Position numbers and translations under genes: made by a program
DNA from: Clostridium grantii DSM 8605
GTDB lineage: Bacteria > Bacillota > Clostridia > Clostridiales > Clostridiaceae
Reading direction: 5' to 3'
Assembly: GCF_900129965.1 (NCBI RefSeq)
Contig: NZ_FQXM01000036.1
Location: 1 to 25,769, forward strand
Length of the DNA: 25,769 nucleotides
The notes under the pieces: model-generated
Database searches by the model: none
The model's input: only the letters and a program-made list of their open reading frames with translations
What the model was told of the DNA's origin: nothing
Part shown: in pieces, positions 1 through 7,313 of the stretch
Numbering within the stretch: the stretch's first letter is position 1
Layout: every line of letters begins with the position of its first letter

Positions 1-118
1 ATTAACTAAATATTTAGAAAATTCAAAAAACATATAGATTTTATAATATATTTATGTTATAATAAAAACAAGAAAAGAAATAACTTTTCCACAAATTCTA
101 ATTCAAAAAATGTTTTAC

Positions 119-215
119 AAAAAGTAAAAAGTAAAAGTAAAAAGTAAAAAGTAAAAAGTAAAAAGTAAAAAGTAAAAAGTAAAAAGTAAAAAGTAAAAAG
201 TAAAAAGTAAAAAGT
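119..215. repeat. Heptanucleotide tandem repeat, unit AAAAAGT
   Basis: Fourteen head-to-tail copies of AAAAAGT; the third copy (133-138) is one A short, the others are exact. The array lies in a non-coding stretch and opens no long reading frame. The near-perfect unit identity suggests recent expansion by slippage. It is too short and has no spacers, so it is not a CRISPR. Function unknown; the length may vary between strains. Confidence 0.95.
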
Positions 216-242
216 ATACTCAAATTTTCCATTGTAAATGTT

Positions 243-310
243 TTAAGAATTAAGAATTAAGAATTAAGAATTAAGAATTAAGAATTAAGAATTAAGAATT
301 AAGAATTAAG
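243..310. repeat. Heptanucleotide tandem repeat, unit TTAAGAA
   Basis: Nine exact copies of TTAAGAA followed by a partial TTAAG. The unit is the same length (7 bp) as the AAAAAGT array 27 bases upstream but the sequence differs. It ends in a HindIII-like AAGCTT. Non-coding context; likely a slippage-prone variable tract. Confidence 0.95.
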
Positions 311-472
311 CTTTTAAGCAAGTCGGTTTTAAAGAGTTAAGGATTTAGATATTTTTATAAGATTTAAAGAGGAATTAATGCTTTAGGATTTGTAGTAAAT
401 TTGTGGTAAAGCTAGTAAGAAAGGAATGTTTTTAATAGAAGAAAATGAATTTAAAAATGAATTAGAATTTGG
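311..472. other. Non-coding stretch without recognised gene
   Basis: Between the tandem repeats and the following terminator I see no convincing gene. A 17-codon frame (ATG at 426, stop at 477-479) ends just inside the terminator stem but has no properly spaced ribosome binding site. The stretch could be the 3' part of a small transcript ended by the terminator at 473-520, but no promoter is clear. Confidence 0.5.
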
Positions 473-520
473 TAAATAACCATTTCCGGAAGAATAAGGG
501 GAATGGTTATTTATTTTTTT
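473..520 (+). terminator. Rho-independent terminator
   Basis: A 12-bp stem pairs 473-484 with 502-513 and is followed at once by a run of seven T. It ends something transcribed rightwards from the region holding the heptamer repeats, although no gene was found there. Confidence 0.8.
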
Positions 521-615
521 GAGATTTTTAAATATGGAAAGTATATATTAGTATGAAAATATTAAAATAGCAAAAAATAAGATATAAATCCTAAATAAAT
601 TTAAGGAGGTGTTTT

Positions 616-1008
616 ATGAGTTGTGAAAATGATGAAATACAAAGAAGAATAGATAGAATGAATGAGAAAATAGAAAATGCAAATAGAATAGATGAAATTA
701 TAAGTACTACAGAAGCTTATACTAGAACAGAAAGACATCTAGAACAACATTCAGATATAAATGAACCGGATAATATTAGGCATACTAAAGAAATTCAAGA
801 GAAAAGAAAAAGAGATGTTGAAAATTTAAAGAATAAAATTGTTTTTGGAGAAACATTTGGGGAAAGTGAATATGAAAACTTATTAGAGAATTATGCAGCA
901 ACAGAAGAGTATATTGAAAAAAATTCGGATAATTTAGATAAAAATAGTTTGAAAAGCTTGAAAAGAAAGCAAGAAAATCGAGAAGAAAAAATGAATGAAT
1001 TAAAATAA
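616..1008 (+). CDS. Hypothetical charged coiled-coil protein
   Basis: A 130-residue soluble protein, very rich in Glu, Lys, Asn and Arg, with no signal peptide or membrane segment. Heptad-like spacing over about residues 1-45 and 55-75 and a Lys/Glu-rich C-terminus suggest mostly helical, coiled-coil structure. AAGGAGGTG lies six bases ahead of the ATG, so start and expression are well supported. It precedes the two HesB-like genes on the same strand, 62 bases away and without a terminator between, so cotranscription is possible. No family recognised and no catalytic motif visible; function unknown. Confidence 0.8.
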   Translation: MSCENDEIQRRIDRMNEKIENANRIDEIISTTEAYTRTERHLEQHSDINEPDNIRHTKEIQEKRKRDVENLKNKIVFGETFGESEYENLLENYAATEEYIEKNSDNLDKNSLKSLKRKQENREEKMNELK

Positions 1009-1070
1009 TTATTTGTAGCTATTGACTGAGTATCTTATAAGTATTACCATTTACCTAAGGTGGTGATTAA

Positions 1071-1418
1071 ATGAAAGTAAAAATAGATGATAAAACTTAC
1101 AATGATATAGAGAATAAACTAAAACAGAAAGCTGATAAAAATAAGGTTAGAATTTTTATGGCTGGTATTGATTCTGATGGTCCTATATTTGGATTATCTA
1201 TAGAAAATACTACTGAAAATGATATTGAAGATACCTCTAGGAATATAAAGTTTTTAATAGAAAAAGATATATATGATAGCTATGGTGATTTTGAAATAAA
1301 ACTTATAGGTAAGGGATATAAGGTTACACCCTTAAGTCAAGTTAAAGATACTACAAAATGTGGTGGCGGGTGTGGAGGTTGTGGAACTACAAACGCAAGT
1401 GGATGTGGATGTCATTAA
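1071..1418 (+). CDS. HesB/IscA-like protein, non-selenocysteine paralog
   Basis: A 115-residue protein of the HesB-like (IscA/SufA-related) family, small proteins tied to iron-sulfur cluster handling. The motif AGIDSDGPIFGLS at 31-43 aligns without gaps to the AGIG-Sec-GGPSFGLA motif of the selenoprotein encoded next to it (1505-1828). The Sec position is Ser35 here, not Cys. The C-terminus is cysteine-rich (CGGGCGGCG, then CGCH), which could bind metal or a cluster. A good binding site, AAGGTGGTGA, precedes the ATG. Since the first ligand position is neither Cys nor Sec, the chemistry may rest on the C-terminal cysteines. Role inferred from family only. Confidence 0.85.
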   Translation: MKVKIDDKTYNDIENKLKQKADKNKVRIFMAGIDSDGPIFGLSIENTTENDIEDTSRNIKFLIEKDIYDSYGDFEIKLIGKGYKVTPLSQVKDTTKCGGGCGGCGTTNASGCGCH

Positions 1419-1474
1419 ATTTTTATATTTAAATTGAGAAGGTCATAGTTTACTATACCATTTGGGGGTAAATA

Positions 1475-1483
1475 TGATATAAT
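1475..1483 (+). promoter_or_regulatory. Extended -10 promoter for the selenoprotein gene
   Basis: TGATATAAT matches an extended -10 (TG-n-TATAAT) 22 bases ahead of the ATG at 1505. No good -35 lies 16-18 bases upstream. It would give the second HesB-like gene its own transcript with a very short leader. Confidence 0.45.
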
Positions 1484-1504
1484 TTTTTAAAAGGTGGTGA
1501 GACA

Positions 1505-1828
1505 ATGAATATGAACGTAGTTATTGATGAAAAATCAATGGAAGCTATAAAATCTGCTGTTGAAAATCGTCAAGCTGAGGCACCTGAAAACATAAGAATT
1601 TTTGTGGCAGGTATTGGCTGAGGAGGCCCAAGTTTTGGCCTTGCTCTGGATGAGCAAAAAGACGATGATGTATTAGACGATTCTAAAGGAATCAAATTCG
1701 TTATGGAAAAAGAAGTTTTTGAAAACCATGGCGACATAAAGATAGAATTTATGGGTACAGGGTTCAAAGTTGCACCAACTAACCAAAGTGAAGATGCTTG
1801 TGGTAGTTGTGGTGGAAGCTGTAGTTAA
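1505..1828 (+). CDS. HesB-like selenoprotein with in-frame UGA (Sec39)
   Basis: One frame runs from the ATG at 1505 to TAA at 1826-1828, broken only by TGA at 1619-1621. Read as selenocysteine, the product is 107 residues with the motif AGIG-Sec-GGPSFGLAL, known for the bacterial HesB-like selenoprotein family. The frame aligns ungapped on both sides of the UGA with the upstream paralog (1071-1418) for over 60 residues, so coding clearly continues past the TGA. The C-terminus has CGSCGGSC. AAGGTGGTGA is the ribosome binding site. A short GC-rich hairpin follows the UGA, as a bacterial SECIS would. Role, from the family: iron-sulfur or redox chemistry; partner and substrate unknown. The alternative is a nonsense-mutated pseudogene, less likely given the hairpin and intact downstream conservation. 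Confidence 0.88.
1622..1642 (+). promoter_or_regulatory. Candidate bacterial SECIS hairpin
   Basis: Directly after the UGA, 1624-1628 (AGGCC) pairs with 1637-1641 (GGCCT), extendable by a G-U pair (1623/1642), around an 8-base loop CAAGTTTT that contains a G and several U. Position inside the coding region, immediately 3' of the UGA, is where bacterial SelB-binding SECIS elements lie. The pairing is visible; SelB binding is inferred. Confidence 0.65.
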
Positions 1829-1846
1829 TAAATTTAAATTAATGTT

Positions 1847-1872
1847 AAGGGAGTCTATATAGGCTCCTTTTT
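1847..1872 (+). terminator. Terminator after the selenoprotein gene
   Basis: A 9-bp stem including two wobble pairs joins 1847-1855 and 1862-1870 around loop TATATA, with a short T tract. It separates the HesB-like genes from the hydroxylase-like gene. Confidence 0.75.
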
Positions 1873-1907
1873 AAATATATTAAATTGTTTCTGAGAGGGG
1901 TGTTTTT

Positions 1908-2690
1908 ATGAAAATAGAAAAAATAAGAATAATAATTTTTATAAGTTTTTTAGCTTTATTTTTTATTCTGGAAATAATTGTTCCTAGAAGAAAAGTTGAA
2001 GTTAATAAATTTAAAAGAGATTTGGGCAATATTTTGATTGTAACTTTAAATAATATGATAGTTTATTTTTTTATACCTATAGTTCCTATTAAAATGGCGG
2101 AAATATCTTTAGAAAATAAGTATGGAGTATTAAATTCACTTGAATTACCAAATGTTTTTGAAATTATAATTTCTTTAATTATTCTTGATTTAGTAATATA
2201 TTTTCAGCATAGAGTTTTTCATAAGTTTAATTTTTTGTGGAAGTTTCACAAAATGCACCATATAGATCCTGAGCTTGATACTTCTTCGGGTTTTAGGTTT
2301 CATCCCATAGAAATTATTATATCTCTTTTTATAAAAATTATAGCTATATATATTATAGGGGTACCAGTAATAGCTGTTATCATTTTCGAAATTATTCTTA
2401 ATACTTGTGCTATGTTTAATCATTCAAATATAAAATTATATAATAAGTTGGATAAAGGCTTAAGAAAAATTATTATAACGCCAGATATGCATAGAGTACA
2501 TCATTCTGTATATTGGAATGAAACAAATTCTAATTTTGGATTTAGTGTGCCCTTTTGGGATTATATTTTTAATTCATATTGCGATAAACCTAGAGATGGA
2601 CATGATTATATGAAAATTGGAATAAATAAAATGCCAGAAGAAAAATACTTGTATTTTCCGGGAATGTTATTAGACCCATTTGTTAAGTAG
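1908..2690 (+). CDS. Fatty acid hydroxylase/sterol desaturase superfamily membrane protein
   Basis: A 260-residue integral membrane protein with hydrophobic segments near residues 8-25, 42-62, 84-100 and 134-165. It carries the histidine boxes of the fatty acid hydroxylase superfamily: HRVFH (101-105), HKMHH (114-118), FHP (131-133), NH (171-172) and HRVHH (195-199). These ligate a di-iron centre that normally uses O2 to hydroxylate or desaturate lipids. All boxes are intact, so the enzyme is probably active, though an O2-dependent family is surprising in a presumed anaerobe. GAGAGGGG precedes the ATG. It sits alone, with a terminator on each side. Substrate unknown. Confidence 0.85.
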   Translation: MKIEKIRIIIFISFLALFFILEIIVPRRKVEVNKFKRDLGNILIVTLNNMIVYFFIPIVPIKMAEISLENKYGVLNSLELPNVFEIIISLIILDLVIYFQHRVFHKFNFLWKFHKMHHIDPELDTSSGFRFHPIEIIISLFIKIIAIYIIGVPVIAVIIFEIILNTCAMFNHSNIKLYNKLDKGLRKIIITPDMHRVHHSVYWNETNSNFGFSVPFWDYIFNSYCDKPRDGHDYMKIGINKMPEEKYLYFPGMLLDPFVK

Positions 2691-2743
2691 ATAGGATAAC
2701 GGTATATAAGGCTACAAATTATAAATTCATATAAAAAATAAAG

Positions 2744-2782
2744 AACGAACTTATTAAAAGTATTAATTTTAATAAGTTCGTT
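2744..2782 (-). terminator. Terminator between convergent genes
   Basis: A perfect 16-bp stem (2744-2759 with 2767-2782, loop of 7) lies between the hydroxylase-like gene and the convergent transporter. The T-rich tail is on the minus-strand side, so it best serves the transporter, but it may act on both. Confidence 0.75.
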
Positions 2783-2891
2783 AAATACAATAAAAATAAA
2801 GAAAGTTTTGATTATTCAAAATTAACATTAACCTTTACGTATGCATATAGATTATATATTTACTTAAAACCTATGTCAAGTGAAAACAAAA

Positions 2892-3782
2892 TTATAAGAA
2901 CAAAGTACAAACTCCAAAGATTGTTATAATAGAGCCGGCAATCTCTTTTAGGGAAACTCTTTCTTTAAATATAATTACAGAGAAAGGTATAATCAAAACG
3001 GGGACTATAGAAGTTATTGTGGATACATTTCCAGCAGAAGTATAATTAAGAGCCATTAAAGATAAAGAAACTCCTATAAAGGGGCCAAAGATAGCGCCTA
3101 CGGTTAAGGCTTTCATAGCAGAAATATTTTTCACGCCTTTAAAAACAGCCTTCCATTTCTTAAGAAAAAAGAATAACATTGAAAAACCTAGTAAAGCAAA
3201 GATTATTCTTATTTGTGATGCAGCAAAAGCATTCATATTGTCCATGCCTATTTTACTTAATATCATACCAAAAGATTGACCTAAAGCTCCTATAAAAGCA
3301 AAACATAAACCTCTTAGAGGATGTACTAATTCTATTTTCTTAGAGCTTTTTTGAAAAACAACTATACTTATTCCTACAATAGTAATAAACATACCTATAA
3401 AATTTAATGAAGTTAATTTTTCATCAAGAAAAATATAACCCATTAATGCTGTGATTGGTGGTACAGATGCCATCACAAGCATAGATATCCTAGCTCCAAG
3501 CTCGATAAAAGCTTGAAATAAGAACAAATCTCCTATAACGAAACCTACTAGTCCAGACAAGCCTAGCCATGTCCAATTATGAAGTGAAGCATCGATAGGT
3601 AATATCAACCCTCTAGTAAAATAACAATATAAGCTTATTAAAATAAAGCCTATTATAAGTCTTATAAAATTTAAAGACATGGTTCCGATTTTTTTTCCAG
3701 CAGATTCAAAAGAAAGAGATGTAATAGTCCAACATAACGCAGTAGCTAATGCAATAATTTCACCTAAATGAGTAACAAACAT
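2892..3782 (-). CDS. EamA/DMT-superfamily transporter
   Basis: A 296-residue protein of about ten hydrophobic segments in two repeats, as in the EamA (drug/metabolite transporter) family. Each half ends with the family's pattern: a glycine-rich helix, then an LDEKLT-like (first half, near 125) or FKERVS-like (second half, near 272) loop and a final helix. GGAGAGG lies just ahead of the ATG. These proteins export or import small metabolites across the cytoplasmic membrane; the substrate cannot be deduced. It is a single-gene unit, divergent from the hydrogenase-like operon. Confidence 0.85.
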   Translation of the reverse strand: MFVTHLGEIIALATALCWTITSLSFESAGKKIGTMSLNFIRLIIGFILISLYCYFTRGLILPIDASLHNWTWLGLSGLVGFVIGDLFLFQAFIELGARISMLVMASVPPITALMGYIFLDEKLTSLNFIGMFITIVGISIVVFQKSSKKIELVHPLRGLCFAFIGALGQSFGMILSKIGMDNMNAFAASQIRIIFALLGFSMLFFFLKKWKAVFKGVKNISAMKALTVGAIFGPFIGVSLSLMALNYTSAGNVSTITSIVPVLIIPFSVIIFKERVSLKEIAGSIITIFGVCTLFL

Positions 3783-3998
3783 TTAATCCTCTCCAAACTA
3801 ATCAAATTATACCTATTATATCAAAGTATTGAGTAAAAAAATATAAATATTTTAGTAACAGTAAACTATAAAAATTTGATTAAATAGAAATATTTAATAA
3901 TATATTGATAAAATATTAACAAAGTAGTAATATAAACGTATAAACTAAATTTTATTTTTTGTTGAATTCGCATAATATGGGAATGAAGGAGTGAAGTT

Positions 3999-4241
3999 AT
4001 GATAATTTACGTTTGTATTGGAAGCGCATGCCACCTAAAAGGATCCTATGATGTTATTAAAGAGATAACCGATTTAGTAGAGGTAAATAATATGAAAGAC
4101 AAAGTTATTATAAAAGCAGCCTTTTGTTTAGGGAGATGTACTGAAGCTGTTTCTGTAAGAATTGGAGAAGATGAGTATTTTTCAGTGAATAAAGCTAATG
4201 TATATGAATTCTTTAGTTCACAGGTATTAGGGAGGATTTAA
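3999..4241 (+). CDS. [2Fe-2S] thioredoxin-like ferredoxin domain protein
   Basis: An 80-residue protein matching the NuoE/HoxE-type thioredoxin-like [2Fe-2S] fold. Cys6, Cys11, Cys43 and Cys47 (CIGSAC and CLGRC) give the C-x4-C...C-x3-C ligand set. It is the first gene of a three-gene operon, ending one base before the hydrogenase-like gene starts, so the products are probably made together. It likely passes electrons to or from the hydrogenase-like protein. AAGGAG precedes the ATG. Confidence 0.85.
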   Translation: MIIYVCIGSACHLKGSYDVIKEITDLVEVNNMKDKVIIKAAFCLGRCTEAVSVRIGEDEYFSVNKANVYEFFSSQVLGRI

Positions 4242-4242
4242 A

Positions 4243-5961
4243 ATGAATCTTATAAATTTCCATAGCAATGATTGTAAAAATTGCTACAAGTGCCTTAGGC
4301 ATTGTAATGTAAAAGCTATAAAAATCTTAGATGATAAGGCTGAAATAATTGAGGACAAATGTATAGCGTGTGGTCATTGTTTAGTAGTTTGCCCTCAAGA
4401 AGCTAGATATATAAAAAGTGACATGGATATTGTTAAAAACTTATTAAATTCAAAGGATAAAGTTGTGGCTACAATAGCACCTTCTTTTGCAGGAAGCTTT
4501 AAAATGGATAACCCTTATAAGTTTGTAACAGCTTTAAAAAAACTTGGGTTTGACGCTGTAGAAGAAACGGCCATAGGTGCTAATTTGATAACTAAGGAAT
4601 ACAATAAATTTATTGATGAAAATAATTTAGAAAATATAATAACTACTTGCTGTCCATCAACCAATTATTTAATCGAAAAATATTATCCTTCGCTTATTAA
4701 ATATATGATGCCAATAGTATCGCCAATGGTGGCACATGGTAAAATGATTAAAAAGAAATATGGTGAAGATGTAAAAGTGGTATTTATTGGACCTTGTATT
4801 TCTAAAAAATATGAAGCTATAGATAATTCAGAAGCAATTGATGCTGTTTTAACATTTGAAGAGGTAAATCAATGGTTTGAACATAGTGAAATAAGCATTG
4901 AAGATTTAGAAGCATCCAATTTTGATGAACAAAGTGACGGGGAAGGAAGATCTTATCCAATAGTAGGATCTATAATATCACAATTAAATATTAATGAAGA
5001 AAATAGTAACTACAATTTTATTAAAGTGGATGGACTAGATAAATGTAGAGAATTATTAAAAGAACTAGATAGTGGGAATTTAAATAATGTTTGTGTTGAA
5101 ATAAATGCTTGTGTTGGAGGTTGCATTGGCGGACCAGGAAATCCTAAGAATCAGGAAGGTCTTTTTGTGAGAAAAAATAAAGTTAAGAAATATTCTTCTA
5201 AAGATGTTAAGAACATTAAGACTCAAACTTATGAAATAGAAGGTTTTGATTTAAGAAAAAAATTTAGTAGTAATGAAGTAGCAAAACCAGATTTTTCATA
5301 TGAACAAATAAGGAATGTTATGAGTCAAATGGGAAAAGTGGAAAAAACAGATGAGTTAAATTGTGGAGCTTGTGGATATGATACTTGTAAGGAAAAAGCT
5401 ACAGCTGTTTTGGCGGGAATGTCAGAAATGACAATGTGTGTTCCTTATATGAGAAGTAAAGCTGAAAGTATGACTAATATTATTTTTGAATATACGCCTA
5501 ATGGAATATTTTTGATTGATGAAAATTTAATTATAAAAGAATACAATCCTACTGCAGCAAGAATGTTTATGTTAAAGAATAATGCATTTAAAGAGAAAAA
5601 TGTACTTACATTGTTAAATGATGATTATATAATGGAAGCGCATGATAAGAAAGAGACTATATTTGGTAAAGTAGTAAAATACCCACAATATGGTTTGACA
5701 ATAAGAGAAAATATTATTTACTTAGAAGAAGAAAAATTATTTATGATTATAATGAATGATATATCTATAGAGGAAAAAAGAAAAATTCAATTTGGAAATA
5801 TGAAAGAAGAAACTATGGAAGCGGCTCAAAAAGTTATTGAGAAACAAATGAGAGTGGCACAAGAAATTGCAAGCTTACTAGGAGAAACTACGGCGGAAAC
5901 AAAAGTTACACTTACTAAGTTGAAAAAATTAATATCAGAAGAAGATGGTGATATTAAATGA
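4243..5961 (+). CDS. [FeFe]-hydrogenase-like sensor with PAS domain
   Basis: A 572-residue multidomain cytoplasmic protein. Residues 11-21 and 40-50 bind two [4Fe-4S] clusters. About 70-310 is a [FeFe]-hydrogenase H-cluster domain: TTCCPS (Cys136/137), GPCISKK (Cys185) and NACVGGCIGGPG (Cys290/294) retain all cluster cysteines. The usual Met of the second motif and Trp after CCP are replaced by Gly and Ser-Thr. Cys374, 377, 382 and 399 form a further Fe-S motif, followed by a PAS domain (about 407-510) and a helical tail. Such PAS-containing hydrogenase homologs with an adjacent PP2C phosphatase are regarded as sensory rather than catalytic. Overlaps the phosphatase gene by ATGA. Signal (H2 or redox state) is inferred. 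Confidence 0.9.
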   Translation: MNLINFHSNDCKNCYKCLRHCNVKAIKILDDKAEIIEDKCIACGHCLVVCPQEARYIKSDMDIVKNLLNSKDKVVATIAPSFAGSFKMDNPYKFVTALKKLGFDAVEETAIGANLITKEYNKFIDENNLENIITTCCPSTNYLIEKYYPSLIKYMMPIVSPMVAHGKMIKKKYGEDVKVVFIGPCISKKYEAIDNSEAIDAVLTFEEVNQWFEHSEISIEDLEASNFDEQSDGEGRSYPIVGSIISQLNINEENSNYNFIKVDGLDKCRELLKELDSGNLNNVCVEINACVGGCIGGPGNPKNQEGLFVRKNKVKKYSSKDVKNIKTQTYEIEGFDLRKKFSSNEVAKPDFSYEQIRNVMSQMGKVEKTDELNCGACGYDTCKEKATAVLAGMSEMTMCVPYMRSKAESMTNIIFEYTPNGIFLIDENLIIKEYNPTAARMFMLKNNAFKEKNVLTLLNDDYIMEAHDKKETIFGKVVKYPQYGLTIRENIIYLEEEKLFMIIMNDISIEEKRKIQFGNMKEETMEAAQKVIEKQMRVAQEIASLLGETTAETKVTLTKLKKLISEEDGDIK

Positions 5962-7133
5962 GTTATTTCATAGATTTTTCTTATGAAAGTTTAAACAAAC
6001 ATGGAGAAGAGCTTTGCGGTGACCACGTTGAAGTAGAAAAAGCTAATGATGAAATGATAATAGTTTTAGCGGATGGTATGGGTAGTGGAGTAAAAGCAAA
6101 TATTTTAGCTACATTAACTTCTAAGATTGCCGCTACTATGCTAAAACAAGGAGCATCTATAGAAGAAACCGTAGATACTATTGCTAATACTTTACCTATA
6201 TGTAGTGTTAGAAAAGTAGCATATTCTACATTTACTATTATTAGAGTGAATAAAATGGGAGAAGTAAATATTATAGAGTATGATAATCCACCATTTATGC
6301 TACTACATAATGATAAATACAAAGAGGTAAATAAAACATCACTAGAACTAGATGGCAAAATCATTTACCAAAGTTCTTTTGTTATGGAACCAGAGGATTA
6401 TCTAACCATAATTAGTGATGGGGCTGTTCATGCAGGTGTAGGTAGATTATTAAATTTAGGATGGCAAAGAGAAAATATAATCGAATTTATGGAAAAAATA
6501 AGAAGTGGAGAATTGACTTCATTTAATTTAACAAAAGAATTATTAGAAACTTGTAATGATCTTTATGCTGGAGAACCAGGAGATGATACAACAGTACTTA
6601 CTATTAAGATGAGGCATCCGGAGTATTTGGAGTTATTTACAGGACCGCCGGTAGATAAAGATGATGATTCAAGGATAGTAAAGAAAATGATGAAATGTGA
6701 TGGTAAAAAAGTGGTTTGCGGCGGTACAACAGCAAATATTGTAGCTAGAGAATTAAAAAAAGAAGTTAAGGTTGATTTGGAAACATTAGGCATGGATATT
6801 CCACCGGTTGGCTATATTGAAGGATTTAATTTAGTTACAGAAGGAGTACTTACCTTAAATAAAGCAGTGGAATTAATAAAAGGATACAAAAAGCATTATA
6901 GTGAAGATCCTATAAAATATAAATTCAAAGAAAAAGATGGTGCTACTAGATTAGCAAATATGTTAATTAATGAATGTACTCATATACATTTTTGGGTAGG
7001 TAAAGCAGTTAATCCTGCACACCAAAATCCAGATTTCCCATTAGGATTAAATATAAAGTTAAAGATAATTAATGATTTAGAGCAAGTATTGAGAGAACTT
7101 GGTAAGGAAATAGAAGTTACTTATATTGATTAA
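5958..7133 (+). CDS. SpoIIE/PP2C-family serine phosphatase
   Basis: A 391-residue soluble protein. Residues 1-215 form a SpoIIE-type PP2C phosphatase domain with metal-binding motifs ADGMGSG (38-44), SDGAVHAG (near 150) and GDDTTV (near 208). The remaining 170 residues are a second domain that I do not recognise. The start overlaps the stop of the hydrogenase-like gene (ATGA), implying translational coupling. In the inferred circuit the Fe-S/PAS protein controls this phosphatase, which dephosphorylates an unseen target such as an anti-sigma-antagonist-like protein. The target gene is not in the window. Confidence 0.88.
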   Translation: MSYFIDFSYESLNKHGEELCGDHVEVEKANDEMIIVLADGMGSGVKANILATLTSKIAATMLKQGASIEETVDTIANTLPICSVRKVAYSTFTIIRVNKMGEVNIIEYDNPPFMLLHNDKYKEVNKTSLELDGKIIYQSSFVMEPEDYLTIISDGAVHAGVGRLLNLGWQRENIIEFMEKIRSGELTSFNLTKELLETCNDLYAGEPGDDTTVLTIKMRHPEYLELFTGPPVDKDDDSRIVKKMMKCDGKKVVCGGTTANIVARELKKEVKVDLETLGMDIPPVGYIEGFNLVTEGVLTLNKAVELIKGYKKHYSEDPIKYKFKEKDGATRLANMLINECTHIHFWVGKAVNPAHQNPDFPLGLNIKLKIINDLEQVLRELGKEIEVTYID

Positions 7134-7209
7134 ATGTGTATTTATGAGAAATTTTGAAAATAATTATAAAAGAAAATAATTATAAAAGAAATTGAGAATA
7201 ATAAATAAT

Positions 7210-7242
7210 AAAGGTTTCCCTATAAATAGGGAAACCTTTATT
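7210..7242 (+). terminator. Terminator of the sensory hydrogenase operon
   Basis: A perfect 11-bp stem joins 7210-7220 and 7229-7239 around TATAAATA. The T tract is short. It ends the 3999-7133 operon. Confidence 0.75.
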
Positions 7243-7258
7243 AAAATAGCTTGAGTTG

Positions 7259-7267
7259 TGGTATAAT
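7259..7267 (+). promoter_or_regulatory. Extended -10 promoter of the S1-domain gene
   Basis: TGGTATAAT is a full extended -10 element, 46 bases ahead of the GTG start and just after the preceding terminator. No clear -35 hexamer at the usual spacing. Confidence 0.55.
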
Positions 7268-7313
7268 AATTAAGAATGAAAATGTACGAAATAATTTAAA
7301 AGGGGAGATTTAA

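Noticed and set aside
119..310. CRISPR array
   Set aside because: Units are 7 bases, directly adjacent and without spacers; this is a tandem repeat.
426..479. 17-codon frame ending in the terminator stem
   Set aside because: The ATG has no properly spaced ribosome binding site and the peptide has no recognisable feature; chance in AT-rich DNA is enough.
1570..1767. Minus-strand frame of 65 codons
   Set aside because: It lies wholly opposite the selenoprotein gene, has no ribosome binding site, and its length results from the composition of that gene.
5981..6364. Minus-strand frame of 127 codons inside the phosphatase gene
   Set aside because: Mirror of a well-supported PP2C coding region with conserved motifs; no start signals.
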